DNA of 64,000 bases from Sycon ciliatum (lineage: Eukaryota > Porifera > Calcarea > Leucosolenida > Sycettidae), in NCBI RefSeq assembly GCF_964019385.1, contig NC_088653.1:12981154-13045153 (forward strand), given 5' to 3'. Both the position numbers and the translations under genes were made by a program. Under the pieces are notes generated by a model, which saw only the letters and a program-made list of their open reading frames with translations, was not told the origin of the DNA and did not search any database. Shown piece by piece: positions 55,306-64,000 of the stretch (positions are counted from its first letter, which is position 1; every line of letters starts with the position of its first letter).

Positions 55306-56042
55306 GTTAAAACAAAATGGCGTCACGATTTATTGAAAGTGGTATAGTTGGTGGTACGAGTGTCCAAAACCATTTGAACTTCATACTGTTCGTCTTCTCT
55401 TTGACATGCTCTCTTTCCCTCGTCCTTTGCTTTTGTTTGTTGAGAGCTGTTTTGGCTTTCTCCTATACCTCTGGGGGATGCCAAGTGATGGTTTTGAGAG
55501 GCTGGTGATGGCTGTGAGCGAGAGTTTGCCGATCGGCGTCGTCCTCGCTATAGCGATGAAAATACTAGTTACTGCGCACCTGGCAGATATCACAACACGT
55601 CGGAGCGTCCAGGAGCAAAGGAATCTTGGGTTTTCACTGGAATCTAGTTCCTCCAGCATCGTGTAGCCCACCGTCGGTGAATGGTGGTCCAGAAAGGTCG
55701 AACCTGGTCTTCTGCAGCATCTCGCAGTCCTGCGAGGCACACTGAATACGCCTGTCATGTATTCTACAAATAAAAATCACGAAGTAGTGGACTTTACAGT
55801 GATGAGTCTATCCTGTATGCTGCAAAAGACGCAGGAAATGTGACTGATGTCCGTACACTGGACGCCAATATCATCCCAGTCTTCTCCTGCAGGATCTGTT
55901 TGACATTGACATACCGGTATGCAGTGGGTCGACATTGGCCTGGTTGGGCAGCTATCTGCCTGGTTGGATGTAGCAGGTTTGCATTGGCGCGTCGTCCAGT
56001 CCGACATTTTCTTGTTACTGTGGAGTACCGGCAGGGTTTGAG
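55306..56042 (+). repeat. Left inverted arm
   Basis: It starts GTTAAAACAAAATGGCGTCA. It holds a 63-codon frame (55317-55508, ATG in good context) with a hydrophobic stretch (NFILFVFSLTCSLSLVLCFC) that could span a membrane, and an antisense 125-codon frame. Both are duplicated in the right arm, so neither is confirmed by conservation alone. Confidence 0.75.
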
Positions 56043-57075
56043 AGGTTGCTCGTGCTGTGAACACATCTCTACTGCCTGTCTCGTCCTGGAAGTGCCGTCT
56101 CGCCGCTTCCTTGCTCTACAGTCACGCCGTTATTTTGCTTTGTTCCGTGGTGCAGCTCAAAACCTGCCCAAACAACTGTGAGCTCGCAACATGGTATGGA
56201 CAAATTGCACCACTCATGCTGGTTAACTAAAACCGGGATAGTCGAGTAAGCGAGTTCACTCCCTGGGCCATGGCAAGATCTGTTCAGCGCGGGCTATTCC
56301 AACCTCCAAGTGCATAGTCACCGATCGATCCATGCGATTGTGGTTGACCTACAAAGAGCCAAGGTCTACGAATACTACTATTGGATGCTGTCTACATGCA
56401 GTCAACAAAATCAAAGTACCTTAGTATGCTCCAGAATAGGGCATGTGCATCTATAGCATGATACAACAGGGGTTCTGGCGGCACCTGTCAAACAAGCAGT
56501 AGCGACTAGTGCCAGCTACCTATTGGAGGCTAGCGGCTACAGTCTGTCACTGGAGATAATTATTATGTTCACTGTTTAGACTGAGCACAATCAATGATGC
56601 CCAATCAATCTGCCCAATGTGTGTTCTGTTCCACCTAATTATAACGTCCCATCGCATCAACCCTACTTCACGCACATGTCGCCACTCTAGCACGACTTGT
56701 GTTATTATTGTTTATTTTGATTCACACGATAAATAGAGCACAATAAACGTTAACTTGACCGAAGGTTAAAGGCGACTGCAGATAGGGGAACACATCGAGT
56801 TACAGGTACCGGCATCAATACAGTATCAGAGAAACAAACAAAAATGAGAGGTACGCAGAAAAACCTCTCGTAAGCCCAAGGGGAAATGGTTGATGAGGGA
56901 TGAATGCACTCTCCACGCTCATCTACACTGTTCGTGGAAATGCACACATACATACAATAATATACAACATAGCAATAGCATGCACAGAACCGAACAATTT
57001 CATGTTCATACATGCAAGCACAGACCTGAACATTAGTACCAAAAGCCGATACAGACAATATCCCCATACACACAG

Positions 57076-57078
<3 letters not shown>

Positions 57079-57122
<44 letters not shown>
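57079..57122 (+). repeat. (CA)22 microsatellite
   Basis: It is an uninterrupted 44-base CA run inside the inverted-repeat element. Confidence 0.97.
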
Positions 57123-57124
<2 letters not shown>

Positions 57125-57344
57125 GTCCCATGTATGCGCCCGTGGCGAGAAAATCACGCAAATCTACAAATGCACTGGATGTGAACCCACAGATTTTCTC
57201 TCATAGCAACGATAGCGGATCTGATTCTGAATGAAACACACACACAATACAATCATTGAATGCCCATCCGCAGATGATGGCAGGTCCTGAAAGAACAGGC
57301 AGTGTTCCAGTGATGGGGAACAGAACTTCGAGTGGCGAGTGAGG

Positions 57345-57347
<3 letters not shown>

Positions 57348-57391
<44 letters not shown>
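57348..57391 (+). repeat. (AC)22 microsatellite
   Basis: It is a second uninterrupted 44-base run, about 226 bases from the first and of the same length. Confidence 0.97.
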
Positions 57392-57396
<5 letters not shown>

Positions 57397-58164
57397 TGCG
57401 CGGGCACACACTAAAGTATTCAGAAATAGAATCAACATCGTAGTATTCATTGGTTGGGGAATGGAAAGGAAAATAAACCATTGCTGTAGGTTATTGTTGT
57501 AAGGACACTGGGAGCACAACAGAAAGGTAAGCAACTTGCTTTGAAGCAAAGAAAGTTATTATTCCACGGATCTCAGAAGGAAGGAACGTTCCAGAATGCT
57601 GCTCTGGCAACAGGCGGCCTGCATGTGCGCGGCCCCTGCAGTCGGTCCAGCTGCCGGCCTTGCAGTGCTGAAAAGAATGTGCAGTACAGCATGTCACATA
57701 GTATCGCAGCCTGGACAAATAGGCGCTGGGAAGTCCTAGTTATGTGCTCACTTACACCACGATGCACCAATCTTCTGAGCTACTTTGGCAACAACTTTGT
57801 CCACTTGAGACTCCCATGGGTGAGCCAGTTGTTGAGGGCTGCACCAAGGTGGACGGCAATGACCGCTGATGGCAAGGCAATCCATGGCACACAGTCACTA
57901 GGGCATCGTCAACATGGCGCTGAGGCTGGATCGATAAAATCAACCCGGCTTTAGGCTGCCGCGGGGTTGACAACGAGGCCGCTGTCTCGAAGCTAGTCAG
58001 TCAGCCTGGTCACCGCCATTGACGAACCAGTCGCCACCGCCAGCAGTGGCGGTAGGTTGTGACAAGTGTGGTGCAATATTGTCAGCAAATTCAGTACTCA
58101 GGATAAGATGAGTGACAAAGGGAACGTTGTGTTTGATAATATTGAAGTGAACAGGGATGATCAC

Positions 58165-58916
58165 AAACCCTGCGCGTACTCCACCGTGAGTTACAAGAAA
58201 ATCCCGGACTGGACGACGAGCAAACACCAACCTGCTACATCCAACCAGGCAGATACTATTACGATAGCTGCCAAACCAGGTCAATGCCGACCTACTGCAT
58301 AATGTCAATGTCAAACAGATCCTGCAGGAGAAGACTGGGATGATATTGGCGTCCAGTCACTGAGTGTACAGACACCAGTCACATTTCCTGCGTCTTTTGC
58401 AGCATACAGAATAGACTCATCACTGTAAAGTCCACTACTTCGTGATTTTTATTTGTAGAATACATGACAGGCGTATTCAGTGTGCCTCGCAGGACTGCGA
58501 GATGCTGCAGAAGACCAGGTTCGACCTTTCTGGACCACCATTCACCGACGGTGGGCTACACGATGCTGGAGGAACTAGATTCCAGTGAAAACCCAAGATT
58601 CCTTTGCTCCTGGACGCTCCGACGTGTTGTGATATCTGCCAGGTGCGCAGTAACTAGTATTTTCATCGCTATAGCGAGGACGACGCCGATCGGCAAACTC
58701 TCGCTCACAGCCATCACCAGCCTCTCAAAACCATCACTTGGCATCCCCCAGAGGTATAGGAGAAAGCCAAAACAGCTCTCAACAAACAAAAGCAAAGGAC
58801 GAGGGAAAGAGAGCATGTCAAAAAGAAGACGAACAGTATGAAGTTCAAATGTGTTTGAACACTCGTACCACCAACTATACCACTTTCAATAAATCGTGAC
58901 GCCATTTTGTTTTAAC
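58165..58916 (-). repeat. Right inverted arm
   Basis: It is the inverted copy of 55306-56042, with the 63-codon frame at 58714-58905 on the minus strand. There is an extra TATTACGATAGCTGCC-type difference near 58256-58272 and a slightly longer inner segment. Confidence 0.75.
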
Positions 58917-59127
58917 ACGCATACGGTCCACTCAATAGGAGAAGAAGGAAGAGATAATGAGATAAATATCCTTAGGTTAGAGGTAATTAAAAGGAACAGT
59001 TGTACGCTTGTAAATGTGCATGCCACAGGAACTCAAAGGTCAGAATCGTACAGGGAAAAATCAAGCTGTTTCTTCAAGATCTACCACAGGTGGTTTAGTT
59101 CGGTTCTTCATCAATCTTCTCTCACGT

Positions 59128-60216
59128 TCACGGTTTAGGATAAATCCGTGGTCCATATGTCCCACCAGCTGAAGAAGAAATATACATATATCTCGACCTA
59201 TTTTTCAAGAACGTGGTTTGCGGAAAAGGAATCAAAAGAGTGAGATCATTCCTGTTATCAACCACATAGAAATATAAACTATGCCTTTCGATTAGACTTT
59301 CAGATGAGTTTGGCCGACTTTCACTTCTATCCCAAGACAATCGAAATTTGCACCATTTTTGATGCGGGCTGTCAGTTGGAAAGAATGAGTGACAGTCGGC
59401 CAAGATATTAAGGATATAGCGCACAACAGAAGTTATGAGTGGTAAACAATTGGTGCGAATGTGAAACGTGATACAGAACTCAAATTGTAATCTTCCTTCC
59501 ATCACAGAAGTCGAATTTAAGAAAATGAAAAACACACTAAGCAATAACCGTCTGAAATATAGGAAATCGATCTGCTTTTCGGAATCTTTACTCCTGTTTT
59601 CACAAATGATTTCGCAGCGAAAGTAGGACGTGCGATCAGTAAATGCTGGTGTGGGCGAATTATTCAGCAGGTGAAAATCCTCCTTCCACGGATAATTCCC
59701 ATCAAACTGATGTTGCACACAGCCACTAAATATCTCTGGAGCTGCCCGCAGAACAACATTCGTAATGGATGTCTGGTACAGTTCACTGGGTGAGAGGTTC
59801 TCCAATGTTGATGTACTTACAGAAAATATGTATCTCTCCACTCTAGCGTTTAGTCGCAGTTTCCGCCAGGCGCAGAGCTCCGCCGCGATACTCGCAATCC
59901 AGTGACTAGGGCAACCTTTCGCAGTTACCTTTACATCCAAGTGATATTTATATAGAATGGAATATGGTGAATGGAATGGAAAGCCTCGCAGTGCACGTCG
60001 AAAGTTCTCTGCATTAAAAGGAACATTAAATTCCGCTGCTGCACTAGAAAACTGAATGTTGAAAACTATACATCGGGCTCTGCACGGATCACTTTCAGTA
60101 TAATCAAACGTCGATAAATCGTGACTAAAAATTAAATTCACAGCCTGAATCGGCCTGCGGTAAAGTTCCACATCCCAGCGCTCTTCGGTGAGCAAAGCTA
60201 GTTTGAAATTTGCCAT
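59128..60216 (-). CDS. Tandem gene-family member 7 (362 aa), most divergent
   Basis: It is an intact frame, MANFKLAL to GPRIYPKP, the only intact copy not starting MVDFELE. The family blocks remain: VPFNAENFRRALRGFP, SHWIASIAAELCAWRKL, STSTLENLSPSELYQTS, LYFRRLLLSVFFI, LITSVVRYILNILADCHSF, LIPFPQT. That the frame survived so much change is the best evidence in the window that this family codes for a functional protein. Its 3' flank is interrupted by the inverted-repeat element. Function is unknown. Confidence 0.78.
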   Translation of the reverse strand: MANFKLALLTEERWDVELYRRPIQAVNLIFSHDLSTFDYTESDPCRARCIVFNIQFSSAAAEFNVPFNAENFRRALRGFPFHSPYSILYKYHLDVKVTAKGCPSHWIASIAAELCAWRKLRLNARVERYIFSVSTSTLENLSPSELYQTSITNVVLRAAPEIFSGCVQHQFDGNYPWKEDFHLLNNSPTPAFTDRTSYFRCEIICENRSKDSEKQIDFLYFRRLLLSVFFIFLNSTSVMEGRLQFEFCITFHIRTNCLPLITSVVRYILNILADCHSFFPTDSPHQKWCKFRLSWDRSESRPNSSESLIERHSLYFYVVDNRNDLTLLIPFPQTTFLKNRSRYMYISSSAGGTYGPRIYPKP

Positions 60217-61014
60217 ACTGGTTCGGGGTCATACAATATCACATTTACTTCAAAAGAAGTATTCAAAACTGTCTTGGAATGTCTCAATCTCTATCACGGA
60301 GGTTTTGGTATCTGAGTTGATTATCACTGTCCCTCTTCAAGCGATCCTGATGACTATTGTTGATCACTAGGCAAAAAAGGTTTTTATAGGTGAAAACTAA
60401 GGTGAAACTAAGGGTGTAGTGTCCAACGTCACATCAAGTGAGAATTCAAGTCGCCAGGAGAGCGCGAGCTCCTACGCAGGGAGCAACATACAATTCCACA
60501 AGTATCGCTCAAATCGCACCAACCTCTTCTTCACAATGTGGTCACCAGCGTGGGCTTGCCAATTAGATTGTTAGGAGACAACGGTCGTCAGCGCTTCCGT
60601 AAATCCAGGAGCGACACTGACTCTCGTTGCTATCTGGTCTTCACGAGGTGTACCCGCTGCTTACTCTCTTCACCGTCCGTGTCACCTTTTCAGCAGATGA
60701 GAAGCATGCTTTACGCTGTGTTATCAACTGTACCGATAAGAACCTCGGAACAGTTGTTCTCAATACTGCAGATTATGTAGCAGAAGGCTATAGAAGTGCA
60801 CACGTTGCAATGTTACCTTTGCAAGTGTAACTCCAATATATACGCTCACGCAAAGAGGGATTGACAGGAACAGCGGAGAAAATATAACGAAATGAATAGA
60901 ATAAAATCCTCACGTTTCATGTATTTGAATGAATCATATGCCCGATTGTTACATATACCTGTAACTTCAAGGTCGAAAACGTGCAGGGAAATATTCATCA
61001 ATCTGTTCTCACGT
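60217..61014. other. Spacer between member 7 and the 61-kb pseudogene
   Basis: It has a divergent leader of member 7, a segment at 60610-60660 that recurs inverted at 31945-31994, and the 3' block of the next copy (60800-61010), close to 31170-31370. No gene is present. Confidence 0.5.
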
Positions 61015-62080
61015 TCATGGTTTAGGCAAAAGTAGTGAGCGAGGTGTGCCATCGGTTGTGAAAGGAACATTTTCCGGAAAATAAATGGATTCCGTGGTTC
61101 GATTAAGAGGAATCTTAATACTGATATCATTCCAAAAAGCAAAAACATCGAAACATAATATGCTTTTCAATTAGATTTTCCAGAGAATAGGACGAACCCG
61201 TATCTCTACTCCCAGAAAAACCGAAATAGCATTTTTTGTGATGTGGGCTGTAATTACTTGTCAAGAATGGGTCACAATCAGCCAAAGTATTCAGGGTGTA
61301 TCCCACCACAGATGTTATGACTGACGAGCAGTCGATATTAATGTGAAACGTGATATGGAATTTAAATTGTGATCTTTCACCCATCGCAAATGATGATTTT
61401 ATCACAATAGCAAGCACACCAAGCATTAATCGCCTAAAATATAGGAGCCCGAGCTGCATTTCTAACACTTTCCTAACGTGGCCAAAGAGGATTCCGAAGT
61501 GAAAGTGATATGGGTTATCAGGATTCCCTGTTAGAGTCGATTTTTATTGTAGAATCAAGCCCTCATTCGTATCCCAAAGAAAATACGCAAACATATAAAA
61601 CATCTCTGGAGCTAACCGATGGTCAACATTGGCGATGGATGTCTGGTACAATTGACTTGGTGAAATTCTCTCCAATGTTGATGCAGTTACCTCCAGATTT
61701 GATGTGTCCACTTGAGCTCGTAGTACTAGCTTTTGCCAGGCACATACCTCCTCCACGATACTCGCAGTCCAGTGCCCTTGGCAATACCTCACAACTACGT
61801 TCATATCAACGTAATTTTCATCTTAATTGCAATATCCTGAAAGGTATTAAAATGCTCCCAGTGCGCACCTGAAGTTCTCCGTATTGGAAGGAACACGGGT
61901 TTGCGCTGCTTCCCAAGAAACCTGAATGTCGAATTCTATAAATCGGAATTAAACCGGGTTGATTTCGTCATACTCATACGTTGATAAATCGTGACTGAAT
62001 TTCAAATTAACCCTCAGGCCAGGACATTTGTCAAATCTTAACTCGTATACATGTTCTTTTTCGAGTTTCACGTATCTGAG
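61015..62080 (-). pseudogene. Gene-family pseudogene (subgroup IV)
   Basis: Most of a member is recognisable: SVITSVVGYTLNTLADC (about 61270-61320), a middle open segment at 61544-61804 with ASTLERISPSQLYQTS, and the FRRAL-equivalent near 61865. There is a frameshift near 61140, a break between 61470 and 61540, a stop near 61953, and a deletion at about 62065 that removes the start codon and the leader. It is not functional. Confidence 0.8.
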
Positions 62081-62369
62081 CTTATTCAAAATGTGCTCCT
62101 TCAACGATTCAGATGAAAACTGACTGCTATTCTCTCGACTCCAAGTGCTTAAAGGTGAAACCTAGAGTGAAAATTTGCAACCGTGCGTGCACTCTTGTAA
62201 ACCTTATCAACTGTCTTGGGCAAAGCTAGGCATGTCTAAGTACAACTTGGCATGTACGTACTCCTAACTGTCAACAACCAATGATTCGGGAAAGAGCAGA
62301 TTCACTGGGTGAACAATTGACCCCAAGTGCAAAGCTCCGGCCATAATCAGCTCACACTACAACAGTATC

Positions 62370-62820
62370 CTGTGAACCTATACTGCTTCGTACGCTGGCT
62401 CTGCTGAAGAGCTTGATTATTTGGGAGAACACTACTTGCCTTGGCAATGGCGGCTTCCATGAGGGAGACACAACTTCCTGACTCAGGCCTGACACTTGCC
62501 GCGAAAGGTCATTGATTCTTTTGTTGAGGCGATCCTCGCGATCGGCCGACTCGGACGCTGAGTTCGCAAGGGTCTTGATAACCTCAGTCACAGACGACTC
62601 GATACCCGGGAGGGAACACACCAGTTTTGTCTCTACCTCTGAGAGCCCCTTGAGGGCGACCTTTGTAGCTGGGGCATGGCCGCCAGAGGTGGGTCAGCGC
62701 TACTACCCGATACTAACTAACTAATACTGCTGGTGGTCCACTTGGCCCCGCCGACGGGCTGCCAGGGACTGAAAAACTGCGGAGCTCAAAAATTTGTTTC
62801 CACTTCAGTTGTTGTTGTTT
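62370..62820 (-). pseudogene. LINE ORF1-like 5' fragment
   Basis: On the minus strand a frame reads SESADREDRLNKRINDLSRQ, a likely coiled coil as in LINE ORF1 proteins. It is preceded by what looks like a 5' UTR with CAACAACAAC. Homology to the unit spacer stops near 62365 (CACACTACAACAGTA). It lies head-to-head with the next entry. Confidence 0.45.
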
Positions 62821-62823
62821 ATC

Positions 62824-63267
62824 ATGGCTATAAATGCGCGTGTCCTCCTTTACATCTGTGAGACTTGGGGAGTACCCCAGGCAGTCTTTCAGCGACTGGA
62901 CTGTTTTCACCGCCGACAGCTCAGAAACCTGGTGGGAGTGCGATATCCAGACAGAATTACGAATGATGATCTGTATTCCAGATGTGGCTCGCAGCCACTG
63001 TCGGAGCTTGTCGCCAAGCGACTCCGTAGCCTCACTGGCCATGTGCTGAGGATGAGTGAGCAGTCACCCCCTTGCCTTGCGATGTCCTGCTATTTTCAAA
63101 CGGGGTTACGTGGACGAAGGGGCCGTCCCGCGACTACTCTCCCTGCCACCATCATAAAGGACCTGGCAGGGCACGACACCCCTTTGAAGAATGCCAGCGA
63201 CCTAGAAGGAGCACGAGCATTTGATGCAGACAAGTCGAAATGGAGATCAGACATTGTTTATGGATGA
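62824..63267 (+). pseudogene. LINE ORF2 C-terminal fragment
   Basis: The frame from the ATG at 62824 reads 147 codons: LLYICETWGV, RLDCFHRRQLRNLVGVRY, NDDLYSRCGSQPLSE, LRSLTGHVLRM, then GRRGRPATT. This is the classic C-terminal region of LINE ORF2 proteins. RT and endonuclease are absent. No tail is evident after 63267. Confidence 0.75.
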
Positions 63268-64000
63268 GTTTTTTGTTGACTGGAGACAGAAGCGGACTTG
63301 GCTTAATTTCAATGTATTCTCATGCATTGTTCTTTGGCCTTTGTACGCGTGCTGTGGTATTATTATATACATGCGCAGCGTGCGCGCACGCGCCACTCTC
63401 CCACGCGTGCTTTCCAAATCTTGCTTTGCACAATACTCCTTAATAGTCACTTCTGTTTTCCGACGACTTGACTGTTCACTGGTTTGTCCGTCAGTTGTCA
63501 ATTATTTTCCCTTCCCTCCCAACTCCATTTGACTGGGGATCACTATCTCTCCGTCACTGTCACCATCATTTCCTCAATCACAGTGTCAGTACAATTTTTG
63601 TCAATATACTTATTTCGGGTGAGGGCAGTCTATTTCCGCAGCTGGCTCATTTCAATCTCTACTGATCGCAGCTCCTGCCCACCGCAGGCCGACCGTCTGC
63701 TGTTCACACTCTGGGTGCTCCATGTCACAGCTCCTGCGCAGAGCAGGCCGACCTGTCTGTCTGTCTCTCTCTTACTCACTATGTGTGCCCCGGGTCACAG
63801 CTCCTGCGCAGAGCAGGCCGACCTGTCTTTCTCATGCACGCCAGCTGCTCCGCCCAATATCCCTGATATGCCAACCAGAAAACAATGGGTTCTGAGCCGG
63901 GTGCATGCCTGTATGTGGAGAGTGCGTTAACTTGGAAATTTCATGGTGTCCGAACGCTAACGAAATACGTCCATCTTCTCTGCTGAATCTTTTTGTGTTC
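63268..64000. other. Right edge of the window, no gene seen
   Basis: No gene is supported. It includes a purine/pyrimidine-alternating stretch (CATGCGCAGCGTGCGCGCAC, about 63371) and the threefold repeat at 63664-63832. The last 100 bases hold no landmark of the gene units. Confidence 0.4.
63664..63832 (+). repeat. Threefold GC-rich direct repeat
   Basis: CAGCTCCTGC...GCAGGCCGACC occurs at about 63668, 63728 and 63798; the last two share CACAGCTCCTGCGCAGAGCA. Each unit contains CTCCTGCGCAGAGCAG, an imperfect palindrome. Spacing is 60 and 70 bases. Role unknown. Confidence 0.7.

Larger units (their letters stand above)
55289..58928. mobile_element. 3.6-kb element with long inverted arms
   Basis: Arms of about 740 bp (55306-56042 and 58165-58916) are inverted copies with few differences. 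The unit sequence is interrupted between CACTCA (55283-55288) and CACTCA (58929-58934), a candidate 6-bp duplication; paralogous units read through this point. Between the arms lie about 2.1 kb with two (CA)22 runs and no recognised transposase. It may be a foldback-type transposon or a non-autonomous long-TIR element. Exact ends are uncertain because the outermost 15-20 bases of the two sides differ. Confidence 0.65.

Noticed and set aside
56900..57184. Frames through the CA repeats
   Set aside because: His/Thr and Val/Cys runs are translations of dinucleotide repeats.

Overview
The window is eukaryotic and almost certainly from an animal. It holds APE-type LINEs, two Ty3/gypsy LTR elements (one a chromodomain 'chromovirus' primed by initiator tRNA-Met), pogo-like and hAT-like DNA transposons, foldback elements, SINE-like pieces, microsatellites and no operon-like organisation. 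A marine invertebrate is my guess; the sequence does not fix the taxon.

The backbone, from about 1.7 kb to 62 kb, is a tandem array of one duplicated unit of roughly 3.5-4 kb. Each unit carries, on the minus strand, a single-exon gene of about 362-368 codons that I cannot assign to any known family. I count five intact members (2007-3113, 24947-26044, 37088-38179, 49688-50788, 59128-60216), one with a shifted and lengthened C-terminus (28696-30027), one stopped by a single nonsense codon (33524-34624), and six pseudogenes or fragments (19249-20252, 31372-31625, 45595-45977, 46944-47577, 53144-54180, 61015-62080). All face the same way. The proteins share blocks such as VPFNTENFRRAL, SASTLENLSP.QLYQTS and IPFPQT, and end in PKP. 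The middle region is variable. Flanks are co-duplicated: a conserved block 3' of each gene, a conserved 5' leader, and a long upstream spacer that often contains the same fossil LINE fragment. Subgroups are visible: I (2.0, 28.7 kb), II (24.9, 33.5, 49.7 kb), III (the 19, 45, 47 and 53 kb pseudogenes), IV (31.4, 61 kb) and the divergent gene at 59 kb. The gene at 37 kb looks like a II/III mosaic. A larger segmental duplication links about 19.6-26.9 kb to about 46.9-52 kb, and both copies share an internal inversion in their pseudogene.

Transposons have opened the array in several places. At 4.1-13.36 kb lies a near full-length LINE whose ORF1 is split by a 912-bp pogo-like element (TA duplication) and whose ORF2 is split by a 3,980-bp chromovirus (identical 183-bp LTRs, AACAC duplication, internal deletion of protease and half of RT). 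The LINE frames are restored exactly when the insertions are subtracted. At 38.7-43.8 kb lies an apparently intact Ty3/gypsy element (identical 204-bp LTRs, GGGAT duplication, one uninterrupted 1,405-codon Gag-Pol). Other insertions dated by comparison with an empty paralogous site are a 1,254-bp DNA transposon (20253-21506), an hAT-like element nested in a foldback element (22414-23703), a poly(A)-tailed retro-insert (19325-19580), a 397-bp gene-like insert (32385-32781), an hAT-type MITE (54185-54677) and a 3.6-kb element with inverted arms of about 740 bp (55289-58928).

The region from 13.5 to 19.2 kb holds a 58-bp minisatellite, LINE tails and a SAP-like exon but no clear host gene. The last 1.6 kb carries a head-to-head LINE remnant. 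I see no rRNA, CRISPR or complete tRNA genes.
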